NCBI RefSeq assembly: GCF_028609845.1 | Contig: NZ_CP063191.1 | Coordinates: 1,364,001-1,428,000, forward strand | From: Corynebacterium heidelbergense | Lineage (GTDB): Bacteria > Actinomycetota > Actinomycetes > Mycobacteriales > Mycobacteriaceae | DNA: 64,000 bases | Direction: 5' to 3' | Shown here: positions 10,828-19,000 of the stretch, piece by piece | Numbering within the stretch: the first letter of the stretch is position 1 | Layout of the letters: the number at the start of each line of letters is the position of its first letter | Program-made: the position numbers and the translations under genes | The notes under the pieces: generated by a model | What the model was told of the DNA's origin: nothing | The model's input: the letters and a program-made list of their open reading frames with translations, nothing else | Database searches by the model: none

Positions 10828-12312
10828 ATGCCCCACCACCCTGGCCAGCTCCCCACCCTCCACCACCACTTCGCCTCCGCGCTTCCGGAAATGTCCGTTT
10901 CCTACACTCCCCGCAGCGCCGAGGGCGCGGAGCTTGGCGTCTTTAATGAGAAATTGGCCGAGGACCTGGGCCTGGACCCCGACTGGTTGCGTACACCCGA
11001 CGGCCTCGGGTTCCTCACCGGCACGCGGCTGCATCCGGCAGCCCAACCGGTCGCCCAGGGCTACTCCGGCCACCAATTCGGCGGATTCTCCCCGCGCCTC
11101 GGCGACGGGCGCGCAGTGCTGCTCGGGGAACTACACACGCCCGCCGGCCAAACGGTGGACATCCACCTCAAAGGATCCGGCCCCACCCCCTTCTCCCGCG
11201 GCGGGGACGGTTATGCCGCGCTGGGACCAATGCTGCGCGAATACCTGGTCAGCGAAGCGATGCACGCGCTAGGGGTTCCCACTACCCGAGCCCTGGCTGT
11301 CATTCGGACCGGGGCGCAGATCGTGCGACCCAACACCACCGACCCCGACAAAGCCGGGGTGTTCGAACACCAGCAGGGCGCGATCCTCGTGCGGGTCGCT
11401 GGCAGCCACCTGCGGGTGGGAAGCGTCCAGTACGCCCGGCTCCTGCAGACCGAGCAGAACACCGGCCCGCTGGCTCGCCTGCTAGGTGTGGCCCGGGAAA
11501 GGCACTATCCTCACCTGCCCCAGGGGGACTACCTGGGCCTGTACCGAGCGGTGTGCCAGGGGCAGGCCGAGCTGGTGGCCCAATGGATGCGGCTGGGTTT
11601 CGTCCACGGCGTGCTCAACACAGACAACACCACCTTGTCCGGGGAGACCATCGACTACGGCCCCTGCGCCTTTCTAGACCGCCTAGACCCCGACACCTGG
11701 TTCAGCTCCGTGGACACCCACGGGCGCTACGCCTACCGGAACCAGCCCTCCATCATCATGTGGAACCTTGCCCGGCTGGCGGAGGCGATGCTCCCCCTCG
11801 TAGACGTGGAGGCCATCGGCGCTGAGCTGGAGGGCTTCCCCGCCGTATACCGACGCGCGTGGCTGGCACACATGGGCCGAACACTCGGCCTTAGCGCCCA
11901 TCTACAAGCCGACCCTGCTACCCGGGACGTGGCTACCGCCCTTATCGACGAACTGCCGGGGACCTTGCACGCCGCCGAGCTCGACATGCACCACTTTTAC
12001 CGGGACCTGGCCTACCGAGACCTGGCCGCTGGAACCGTGGAGGCTCCGACCCCGCAACTGCGCGATTGGATCGCCCGCTGGGGCGACCTCCGGCCGGACC
12101 GCGCCGCCATGGCCGAAGTTAATCCCCTCATTATTCCCCGCAACCACGTTCTGAACGCGGCACTCGGCAACGCAGAAGCAGGCGACATGGGGCCTTACCT
12201 GCGGCTTCTGGATGCGGTCACCCATCCCTTCCGGGACAGCGCCGACGTGCGGGAGTTGGACCGGCCCGCTCACCCGGACGCGGCCAAAACGACCACATAC
12301 TGCGGGACTTAA
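10828..12312 (+). CDS. selO: SelO/YdiU-family protein adenylyltransferase (pseudokinase AMPylator)
   Basis: A 494-aa member of the SelO (YdiU, UPF0061) family, whose characterised members transfer AMP from ATP to protein Ser/Thr/Tyr. Diagnostic stretches are YSGHQFGGFSPRLGDGRA, LKGSGPTPFSRGGDGYAALG, REYLVSEAMHALGVPTTRAL, and VHGVLNTDNTTLSGETIDYG containing the metal-binding Asn/Asp. The C-terminus TTTYCGT retains the conserved Cys found where eukaryotic SelO has selenocysteine. I chose ATG 10828 because it fits both family start and the promoter; a TTG 39 bp upstream is in frame. It is transcribed away from rpsP and is not obviously co-operonic with the hydrolase after it. Confidence 0.93.
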   Translation: MPHHPGQLPTLHHHFASALPEMSVSYTPRSAEGAELGVFNEKLAEDLGLDPDWLRTPDGLGFLTGTRLHPAAQPVAQGYSGHQFGGFSPRLGDGRAVLLGELHTPAGQTVDIHLKGSGPTPFSRGGDGYAALGPMLREYLVSEAMHALGVPTTRALAVIRTGAQIVRPNTTDPDKAGVFEHQQGAILVRVAGSHLRVGSVQYARLLQTEQNTGPLARLLGVARERHYPHLPQGDYLGLYRAVCQGQAELVAQWMRLGFVHGVLNTDNTTLSGETIDYGPCAFLDRLDPDTWFSSVDTHGRYAYRNQPSIIMWNLARLAEAMLPLVDVEAIGAELEGFPAVYRRAWLAHMGRTLGLSAHLQADPATRDVATALIDELPGTLHAAELDMHHFYRDLAYRDLAAGTVEAPTPQLRDWIARWGDLRPDRAAMAEVNPLIIPRNHVLNAALGNAEAGDMGPYLRLLDAVTHPFRDSADVRELDRPAHPDAAKTTTYCGT

Positions 12313-12408
12313 TCGCCGCCGGGCCTGGTTGCTGCAGGGCCTACTGATGTCGATATAGCCTGCGTGTTTACGGACCATTCCTCTGAGAGATCCCATTGGA
12401 GCTTCCCC

Positions 12409-12954
12409 ATGACGACCATTCTGATCTCGCCCGGGTATACGAATTCAGGCCCCGATCACTGGCAGACCCTTCTCGAGGGTAAATTCACACATACCCTCAG
12501 GGTCCAGCAGAAGTCCTGGGACCTGGTCGAGCGTCAAAGCTGGATAGAAGGAATCCAAGCAGCGGTGGACAGGATCCCAGCGCAAGACGACATCCTTATG
12601 GTAGGTCACAGTTGCGGGGCTGTAGCAGTTGCACAATGGGCATGTGAGATGCCCATCGAACGGCGAGTGAAGGCACTGATCCTCGTGGCGCCAGCAGATG
12701 TGGAAGCCCAACGGGCCCTGCCCGCTATTTCTCCCCAGGCACCGCTCCCATCTACGCCTATCCCATACTCATCTCTGTTGGTCACAAGCGATGATGATCC
12801 CTTTTTGACGAGCGAGAGGGCACGCCAATTCGCTCGCCAGTGGCAGGTTTCCCCGCACCACCACTTCGAAAGCGGAGGACATTTCGCGACGAACGACGGA
12901 TTTGGGCAATGGCCGTGGATCGACGAGATTATCGGTCAATTCGCGGAATACTAG
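12409..12954 (+). CDS. RBBP9/YdeN-like serine hydrolase
   Basis: A 181-aa alpha/beta hydrolase of the small RBBP9/YdeN type. It has the N-terminal ILISPGYTNSGPDHWQ loop, nucleophile Ser68 in VGHSCG, acid Asp129 or Asp130 in LVTSDDDPFLT and His158 in SGGHFATNDGFGQWP. Such proteins hydrolyse small esters in vitro, with mostly unknown natural substrates. ATG 12409 with GGAG 11 bp upstream is preferred over an in-frame GTG at 12364. Its codon usage and GC are lower than those of selO and ffh, so it looks like a separate acquisition. It converges on ffh with a 63-bp gap. Confidence 0.85.
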   Translation: MTTILISPGYTNSGPDHWQTLLEGKFTHTLRVQQKSWDLVERQSWIEGIQAAVDRIPAQDDILMVGHSCGAVAVAQWACEMPIERRVKALILVAPADVEAQRALPAISPQAPLPSTPIPYSSLLVTSDDDPFLTSERARQFARQWQVSPHHHFESGGHFATNDGFGQWPWIDEIIGQFAEY

Positions 12955-12990
12955 GGCCAATTGTCGCGGCAAGGACGCCGGTGCTGGCCG

Positions 12991-13006
12991 GGGGATTTCG
13001 ATTCCC
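12991..13006. terminator. Small UUCG hairpin between convergent hydrolase and ffh genes, possible terminator
   Basis: GGGGAT-TTCG-ATTCCC forms a six-pair stem (one G-T pair) closed by a stable UUCG tetraloop, midway between the two convergent stops. The flanks lack a clear U-tract, so efficiency is doubtful. Confidence 0.35.
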
Positions 13007-13017
13007 GATAGTTGGGT

Positions 13018-14622
13018 TTACCGGCCTCGGGGCGGCTTGCCCTTCTTCTCCATCTTGCCGAAATCCAACTTGGAGAAGTCGATGTCTTCGAAACCCGGGG
13101 GCATCTGCTGCTGAAGGGCCTTGAGATCCGGCATACCCTGTGGCATTCCCTGGGGCATCCCCTGCGGCATCGCGTTGGGGCCGACGTTCGGCCGCTGTCC
13201 CCCGCGGGGCCGGTTGTTCTTGCCCTTCTTACCCTTCTTGCCCTTGCGCTGCTTCTGCTTCTTCGTGGCGGAACGGCCGCCCATTCCGAACTGCCCGGCC
13301 ATCTTGGACATCATCTTGCGGGCCTCGAAGAACCGCTCGACAAGCTGGTTGACTTCCTGGACGCTCACGCCTGAACCGTTAGCGATGCGCTTGCGCCGGG
13401 AGGCGTTGAGGATCTTCGGATCCCGTCGTTCGGCGGGGGTCATGCCGCGAATGATGGCTTGGATTCGATCGAGTTGCTTCTCGTCGACCATGTCCGCCAA
13501 CTGGTTCATCTGGGAACCGCCGGGCAGCATTTTCAGGATGTTGCCCATTGGGCCCATCCGGCGGATCATCATCATCTGATCCAAGAAGTCCTCCAGCGTC
13601 AGCTCCCCGGAGGCCATGCGCATCGCGGAGCTCTGCGCCTGCTCCTGGTCCATGACCTGCTCGGCCTGCTCGATGAGCGTGAGAACATCCCCCATGCCCA
13701 GAATGCGGGAGGCCATTCGATCCGGGTGGAAGGTATCGAAATCCTCCAGCTTCTCACCGGTGGAGGCGAACATGATGGGCTTGCCGGTGACTTCCCGAAT
13801 GGAAAGCGCGGCACCACCGCGGGCGTCGCCGTCCAGCTTGGTCAGGACCACACCCGTGAAGTCGACGCCATCCCGGAAGGCCTCCGCCGTCGTCACCGCA
13901 TCCTGGCCGATCATCGCATCGATGACGAACAGGACCTCGTCCGGTTCCACCGCGTCCCGGATGTTCCGGGCCTGGCGCATGAGCTCCTCGTCAATGCCCA
14001 GACGACCGGCGGTGTCGATGATGACGATGTCGTGCTGAGTGCGGTAGGCCTCCTCAATGCCGCGCTGTGCGACATCGACGGGGTCACCGTGACTCGTACC
14101 CAGCTCGTGATCGTGGGAGTCCAGGCTAGTGCCGGGATCCGGGGCAAACGTAGGCACACCGGCCCGCTCACCGACGATCTGGAGCTGCTGCACCGCGCCC
14201 GGGCGCTGCAAGTCACAGGCCACGAGCATCGGGGTGTGCCCCTGCTTGGCCAGATGGCGGGCGAGCTTGCCGGCCAGGGTCGTCTTACCGGCACCCTGCA
14301 GGCCGGCGAGCATGATGATCGTCGGCGGGTTCTTGGCCAAATTGAGCCGGCGGGTTTCCCCGCCGAGGATCCCCTGCAGTTCCTCGTTAACGATCTTGAT
14401 GACCTGCTGCGCGGGGTTAAGCGCCTCGGAGACCACAACCCCGTTGGCGCGTTCCTTGATCCGCTTGATGAAGGCGCGCACGACGGGCAGGGAGACGTCT
14501 GCCTCCAGCAACGCGAGCCGAATCTCGCGGGCGGTCGTGTTGACGTCCTCCTCCGTCAAGCGCCCCTTACCGCGCAGGCCCTTGAGCGCTCCGGATAGAC
14601 GGTCTGATAGCGACTCGAACAC
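13018..14622 (-). CDS. ffh: Signal recognition particle protein Ffh (SRP54)
   Basis: A 534-aa SRP GTPase that binds signal sequences and SRP RNA and docks with FtsY. The N domain occupies about residues 1-95, the P-loop GLQGAGKTTLAGKL starts at 107, further G motifs include DTAGRLGIDEE and TKLDGDARGGAA, and the methionine-rich M domain follows residue 320. The C-terminus adds a Lys/Arg stretch (KKQKQRKGKKGKKGKNN) and a triple MPQG repeat encoded near 13135-13170. The start is GTG at 14622 with GGGAG upstream. In several relatives glnK and glnD lie between amt and this gene; here amt is next, separated by a terminator-like hairpin. Confidence 0.97.
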   Translation of the reverse strand: MFESLSDRLSGALKGLRGKGRLTEEDVNTTAREIRLALLEADVSLPVVRAFIKRIKERANGVVVSEALNPAQQVIKIVNEELQGILGGETRRLNLAKNPPTIIMLAGLQGAGKTTLAGKLARHLAKQGHTPMLVACDLQRPGAVQQLQIVGERAGVPTFAPDPGTSLDSHDHELGTSHGDPVDVAQRGIEEAYRTQHDIVIIDTAGRLGIDEELMRQARNIRDAVEPDEVLFVIDAMIGQDAVTTAEAFRDGVDFTGVVLTKLDGDARGGAALSIREVTGKPIMFASTGEKLEDFDTFHPDRMASRILGMGDVLTLIEQAEQVMDQEQAQSSAMRMASGELTLEDFLDQMMMIRRMGPMGNILKMLPGGSQMNQLADMVDEKQLDRIQAIIRGMTPAERRDPKILNASRRKRIANGSGVSVQEVNQLVERFFEARKMMSKMAGQFGMGGRSATKKQKQRKGKKGKKGKNNRPRGGQRPNVGPNAMPQGMPQGMPQGMPDLKALQQQMPPGFEDIDFSKLDFGKMEKKGKPPRGR

Positions 14623-14684
14623 GCTTCTGCTAGCTCCCTACCTCAGCGACAATGATTCCACCGTGTTGTTGCGCACACACGATA

Positions 14685-14713
14685 ATCTCCCCCACTGTAC
14701 AGCCGGGGGAGAT
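14685..14713 (-). terminator. Strong hairpin downstream of amt
   Basis: ATCTCCCCC at 14685-14693 pairs perfectly with GGGGGAGAT at 14705-14713 around an 11-nt loop. On the minus strand it follows the amt stop and precedes ffh. The tract after the stem (TATCGTGTG) is only weakly U-rich, so it may be a Rho-independent terminator or an mRNA-stabilising stem. Confidence 0.6.
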
Positions 14714-14733
14714 GAGCAACCGGAAATGGCGGC

Positions 14734-16173
14734 CTAGTCGAGATCGACCGCGTCGTCCACCTCGGAGGTGCGGCTAGTGCCCCGGGCCCCCTTGTTGCGG
14801 CTGGCGGCAACGGCGCCCTCGGGGATGGCGTTGACCCCCGTGTCCACGGTCATCGTCGAGTCCTCGTAGTTGTAGGCGGACTCGCCGTGGTGGGAAGTGT
14901 CGATGCCAGCAATCTCGTCGTCGCCGGAGATACGCCAACCCATGGTTGCCTTCAGAGCCAGGCCGAGGATCATGGTGATGATGGCGCAGTAGATGGCAGC
15001 CCCGCCCGCAGTCACGGCCTGGACGGCGAGCAGCTTGAAGCCGTCGGCGCCGCCACCGGTAAGAATGCCGCTGCCCTTCGCAAGGAAGCCGATGCACAGC
15101 GTGCCCCAGATACCGGCGACGAGGTGCAGGCCGACCACATCCAGGGAATCGTCGAACCGAAACCGGTACTTCAGGCCCACGCCGATGGCTGCGAGGATGC
15201 CGCCGATGAACCCGGCGATCAGCGACGTCAGCGGGGTCAGCGCTCCAGCTGCGGGGGTGATGGTGACCAGACCCGCAACCACACCGGATGCAGCGCCGAC
15301 GGAGGTGACGTGCCCGTCACGCAGCTTTTCCGCCAGCAGCCAGCCCAGCATCGCGGCACAAGCGGCGGCGGTGGTGTTTAACCAGGCCAGGCCGGCCAGC
15401 CCATCCGCGGCGAAACCGGAACCGGCGTTGAATCCGAACCAACCGAACCACAGCAATGCCGCGCCAAGCATAACCAGCGGGACGTTGTGCGGCCGCTGCA
15501 TGGATTCCATGAACCCGTGGGAGCGGCCGATGATGACGGCGAGCACCAGGCCCGCCACGCCCGCATTGATGTGGACGACGGTGCCACCAGCGAAGTCGAT
15601 GGGAGCGATGGCGGCGACGGTATCTGCCCCGTCCTTGACTGTGCCGAACATCATCGCGGCCAAACCGTTCTCATTCCCGGAGAGCAGACCGCCACCCCAA
15701 ACCATGTGGGCCATGGGAAAGTAAGAGAGGGTCGCCCACAGCAGGGTGAAGGTTAACCACGTTGAGAACTTCACGCGGTTAGCGAGGGAGCCGGAGATGA
15801 TGGCAACCGTGATGGAGGCGAAAGTCACCTGAAAGGCAATGTCGATGACGTTGGCGTAGCCGTGATCTCCAACGAGGTAGTTACCCGCCGCATCCGTGAC
15901 CGAATCCCGCAGCCCAAAGTACTGCAGGGGATTGGCGACGATCCCCGCGAAGGACTCCTTGCCGTAGGACATAGACCAGCCCCACAGGACATAGACCACG
16001 CCCACGACGCCGAGGGAACCGAAGGACATCATCATCATGTTGATGGCGGATTTCTGGCGTGACATGCCGCCGTAGAAGAGCGCTAGTGCTGGCGTCATCA
16101 GCAACACTAACCCCGCGCTCATCAATATCCATGACGCATTGCCGCTCGCTGCGGCGGTTTGATCCGGTGTCAT
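14734..16173 (-). CDS. amt: Ammonium transporter (Amt family)
   Basis: A 479-aa Amt/MEP/Rh channel with about eleven membrane helices. Both pore histidines are present, in VVHINAGVAG and GLHLVAGIWG, as are the typical PALALFYGGM near the N-terminus and LLWFGWFGFNAGSG. It mediates ammonium uptake. A cytoplasmic tail of about 60 residues ends the protein. A GAGGAG ribosome site precedes ATG 16173. It lies downstream of ftsY on the same strand with a 157-bp gap holding its promoter. A degenerate CTA-N8-TAG dyad at 16199-16212 could be a poor AmtR-type site. No glnK or glnD follows, which is unusual for an amt gene. Confidence 0.96.
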   Translation of the reverse strand: MTPDQTAAASGNASWILMSAGLVLLMTPALALFYGGMSRQKSAINMMMMSFGSLGVVGVVYVLWGWSMSYGKESFAGIVANPLQYFGLRDSVTDAAGNYLVGDHGYANVIDIAFQVTFASITVAIISGSLANRVKFSTWLTFTLLWATLSYFPMAHMVWGGGLLSGNENGLAAMMFGTVKDGADTVAAIAPIDFAGGTVVHINAGVAGLVLAVIIGRSHGFMESMQRPHNVPLVMLGAALLWFGWFGFNAGSGFAADGLAGLAWLNTTAAACAAMLGWLLAEKLRDGHVTSVGAASGVVAGLVTITPAAGALTPLTSLIAGFIGGILAAIGVGLKYRFRFDDSLDVVGLHLVAGIWGTLCIGFLAKGSGILTGGGADGFKLLAVQAVTAGGAAIYCAIITMILGLALKATMGWRISGDDEIAGIDTSHHGESAYNYEDSTMTVDTGVNAIPEGAVAASRNKGARGTSRTSEVDDAVDLD

Positions 16174-16330
16174 TAGGAAACGGTTCTCCTCAGGTGGGCT
16201 AAATATGGCTAGTTTCCCATTGAACGGGGCCTGTGTTTCGCCGAGACGTGCAGCGATGTTTCGGGGCAGTTAAAAAAACGGTGTTTTGTTTCGGTTGTGT
16301 TTCCGGGTGTGGCCGGTTTGGGGGTACGGC

Positions 16331-17659
16331 CTAGCCCAGAAGTGCGTCGACGAAGCTTTCCACTTCGAAGGGCGCGAGGTGGTCGGCTCCCTCGCCGAGT
16401 CCCACGAGTTTGACGGGTACCCCGAGCTCCTCCTGCACCTGGAAGACGATGCCGCCCTTAGCGGTGCCATCCAGCTTGGTGAGGACGACTCCGGTGATGT
16501 CCACCACGTCCCGGAAGACCCGAGCCTGCATGAGGCCGTTTTGCCCGACGGTGGCGTCCAGGACGAGGAGCACCTCATCGACCTTGGCCTTCTTTTCCAC
16601 CACCCGCTTGACTTTGCCCAACTGGTCCATCAGGCCGACGGAGGTGTGCAATCGACCGGCGGTGTCGATGAGAACCACATCCACTCCCTCTTCGGTGCCC
16701 CGGGCCACGGCGTCGAAGGCCACGGAGGCCGGGTCCGCCCCCTCCTTGCCCCGGACTGTGCGTGCCCCCACCCGGCGGCCCCAGGTTTCTAGCTGGTCGG
16801 CGGCGGCGGCACGGAAGGTGTCCGCTGCGCCGAGGAGCACGGTGCGTCCCATTCCGATGAGAACCCTGGATAGCTTGCCGGTTGTGGTCGTTTTTCCTGT
16901 GCCGTTGACGCCCACAACCATGATCACACCGGGCTTGCCCTCATAGGGCATGGCCTTGATGCTGCGATCCAGGTCTGGTTTGCAGGCCTGGATGAGGGAC
17001 TCCCGCAAAAGGGCCCGGGCTTCCTGCTCATTGGAAACACCGTGGGTAGCGATCCGCTCCCGAAGATCCTCCACAACGGCAAGGGTGGTCTTGGTGCCGA
17101 GGTCCGCCATGAGCAGAATGTCCTCGATTTCTTCCCAGGAGTCTTCGTCGAGATCGCCGGCCGAAAGGATTCCCAGGACACCCCGGCCAATGACGTTCTG
17201 AGATTTCGCCATCCGTCCCCGCAGCTTGCCCAACCGCCCGGCGACGGGAGCAATCTCCTCGCGGGGTTCAGGTTCGGGTTCAGGCTCCGGCTCAGGCACC
17301 ACCTCAGGTTCTGGTTCAGGCTCCGGCTCCGGCACCGCCTCAGGTTCAGGTTCAGGTTCAGATTCAGGCACCACCTCCGGCTCCAGCACCGCCTCAGGTT
17401 CAGGCTTCGTCTCAGTCTCAACCTCCGGCCGCCGCACCGGCTCCTTCTCCAGCATGCCCACTCCACCGGCAGTGAAGTCGAATCCCCCCTTCGCCTGGTA
17501 ATTGCCCGAACCGGGCTTCTGCTGCTCAATCTCCTGCTTCGGCTCAAAGGAGATCTGCTTCTCCTTCTGCCGACGCAACCCGAAGACGACGAGCAGCGTC
17601 ACCAGAAGGATGACAAGGACGACAACAATAACTATCCACACGACCGGTGAGAGATTCAT
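16331..17659 (-). CDS. ftsY: Signal recognition particle receptor FtsY, membrane-anchored with Pro-Glu repeat
   Basis: A 442-aa SRP receptor GTPase. Residues 7-27 form a transmembrane anchor, residues 84-132 a highly repetitive Glu-Pro region, and the NG domain starts near 140. Motifs include [14 protein letters not shown] near 248, DTAGRLHT, and [10 protein letters not shown]. It receives Ffh-ribosome complexes at the membrane. The order ftsY, amt, ffh on one strand matches the mycobacterial block, but upstream lies an esterase/lysX insertion rather than smc. A weak AT hairpin (AAAAC-GGT-GTTTT near 16275) follows the stop. Confidence 0.96.
   Translation of the reverse strand: MNLSPVVWIVIVVVLVILLVTLLVVFGLRRQKEKQISFEPKQEIEQQKPGSGNYQAKGGFDFTAGGVGMLEKEPVRRPEVETETKPEPEAVLEPEVVPESEPEPEPEAVPEPEPEPEPEVVPEPEPEPEPEPREEIAPVAGRLGKLRGRMAKSQNVIGRGVLGILSAGDLDEDSWEEIEDILLMADLGTKTTLAVVEDLRERIATHGVSNEQEARALLRESLIQACKPDLDRSIKAMPYEGKPGVIMVVGVNGTGKTTTTGKLSRVLIGMGRTVLLGAADTFRAAAADQLETWGRRVGARTVRGKEGADPASVAFDAVARGTEEGVDVVLIDTAGRLHTSVGLMDQLGKVKRVVEKKAKVDEVLLVLDATVGQNGLMQARVFRDVVDITGVVLTKLDGTAKGGIVFQVQEELGVPVKLVGLGEGADHLAPFEVESFVDALLG
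17264..17410 (-). repeat. Degenerate in-frame repeat encoding the FtsY Glu-Pro region
   Basis: Short units of the type GGTTCAGG or GGCTCCGG on the plus strand recur and encode EPEPEPE and EAVPEPE blocks at FtsY residues about 84-132. Unit number is likely to vary between strains through slippage. The region is acidic and predicted extended, linking the membrane anchor to the GTPase. Confidence 0.85.
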
Positions 17660-17696
17660 ACCCCCCAGTCAAACAGATGACGCACTTCGCTGCCGC

Positions 17697-17702
17697 TACC
17701 AT
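17697..17702 (+). promoter_or_regulatory. -10 hexamer TACCAT for the membrane esterase gene
   Basis: TACCAT ends 8 bp before ATG 17711 and no ribosome site is visible, so the transcript is probably leaderless. The site lies in the 51-bp divergent gap between ftsY and this gene. Confidence 0.45.
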
Positions 17703-17710
17703 GTGCCACC

Positions 17711-19000
17711 ATGCCCGCCTTTCTGCGTGAGATCCCGCTGACGGGGCCGTATATCACGTGGATCCTTGCGGCCGTGGCCGCCGCGACCTTCGCCGCGCTC
17801 GTCGCCGCCGTACCCCTTGGTCACCGTGTGCGCGCAACCGTCTTCAGCCTGGTATTCGCCGCAGCGATCTGCGCCATCGGTGTGGGCCTCACTGTCTTCG
17901 GCTTCCGTCTTTCCTTATCCGAGATACCCCCACTATTCATCCTCGGCGGAGCGTTCTTCTTCGCGAGCTTGTTGATGGCGTCCTACAGCATCTCCCAGGA
18001 CTGGCGCCGCATCTGGGCGCTGATCCCCCTCAGCGTGGCCCTCACCGTCGCGCTCCTCAGCGCCAACCAGGCCTTCGTGCTCTACCCCTTGGTGTCCACC
18101 CTCGCCGAGGATCCCAGCTACACCCCCATCACCACCACCCAGCTACACCGAGACGTCCCCACGACGAGCACCTCTCAGTGGCGCCCGCCAACCCGGATGC
18201 GCGCCAAGGGCTCCCTGGTCACCACCACGCCACCGGCCCCGATGAGCCGATTCCACGCGCGCCCCGCCTCCGTCTACCTCCCCCCGGCCTGGTTCACCTC
18301 CCCCCGCCCCCAGCTCCCGGTGCTCGTCCTGCTTAACGGAGTCCCGGGAGCCCCGGAGGACTGGTTCGATCAGGGATTGGCCGCGGATGTCGCCGACGAT
18401 TATCAGCGCACCCACCACGGTCTGGCCCCCATCATCGCGGCCGTGGACTCCTCCGGGGGCCAGTGGAAAAACCCGGTGTGCACGGACTCCCCCTTGGGCA
18501 ACGTCAACACCTACCTTTCGGTGGACATCCCGCAGTGGCTGCGCACAGAGTTTGGCGCAACCGGGGATCAATCCCGCTGGACCATCGGCGGCTTGTCCTA
18601 CGGCGGCACCTGCGCGCTACAGATCATCACCAACAACTCCACCGCGTACGGCAGCTTCCTGGACTTCTCCGGCGAGAAGACCCCCAACATCGGCGGCAAC
18701 GAGAAAGCCACGATCGACGCGGCCTTCGAGGGCAACGAGGCCCTGTTCCGCTCCCGCAACCCGGAGGACATCATGAGCCACCGGACCTTCCCCCACATCC
18801 ACGGCCGATTCGTCGCCGGCAATCACGACACGAACGCCGTACACGACCTCTACGACCTCAACCGGGTCGCCGCCCGCGCGGGGATGCACACCGCCTTCGA
18901 GCTCGTTCCCGGCGGCCACACCTACGAAGCCTGGCGCGAAGCCCTCCGGCGCACCTTCGGCTTCGTCGTCGACCGCGGGCAGCTCCCCCCGGAGGGCTAG
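17711..19000 (+). CDS. Membrane-anchored esterase-like alpha/beta hydrolase
   Basis: A 429-aa protein with four N-terminal hydrophobic segments (about residues 12-34, 42-60, 70-92, 100-120) followed by an esterase D/antigen 85-like (PF00756-type) domain. The nucleophile elbow is GGLSYGG with Ser296, a candidate catalytic His is in PGGHTYEAWREAL near 402, and VLLNGVPGAPEDWF matches the family's oxyanion region. The catalytic domain is probably extracytoplasmic. It converges on lysX and their stop codons share one CTAG. A pairing of an aminoacyl-lipid synthase with a hydrolase suggests it might trim aminoacylated lipids; this is inference. It could instead act on mycolate or other envelope esters. 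Confidence 0.8.
   Translation: MPAFLREIPLTGPYITWILAAVAAATFAALVAAVPLGHRVRATVFSLVFAAAICAIGVGLTVFGFRLSLSEIPPLFILGGAFFFASLLMASYSISQDWRRIWALIPLSVALTVALLSANQAFVLYPLVSTLAEDPSYTPITTTQLHRDVPTTSTSQWRPPTRMRAKGSLVTTTPPAPMSRFHARPASVYLPPAWFTSPRPQLPVLVLLNGVPGAPEDWFDQGLAADVADDYQRTHHGLAPIIAAVDSSGGQWKNPVCTDSPLGNVNTYLSVDIPQWLRTEFGATGDQSRWTIGGLSYGGTCALQIITNNSTAYGSFLDFSGEKTPNIGGNEKATIDAAFEGNEALFRSRNPEDIMSHRTFPHIHGRFVAGNHDTNAVHDLYDLNRVAARAGMHTAFELVPGGHTYEAWREALRRTFGFVVDRGQLPPEG

Noticed and set aside
14685..14713. An SRP RNA (ffs) gene near ffh
   Set aside because: The only structured element is a simple 9-bp hairpin; the SRP RNA tetraloop and internal-loop signature are not present.
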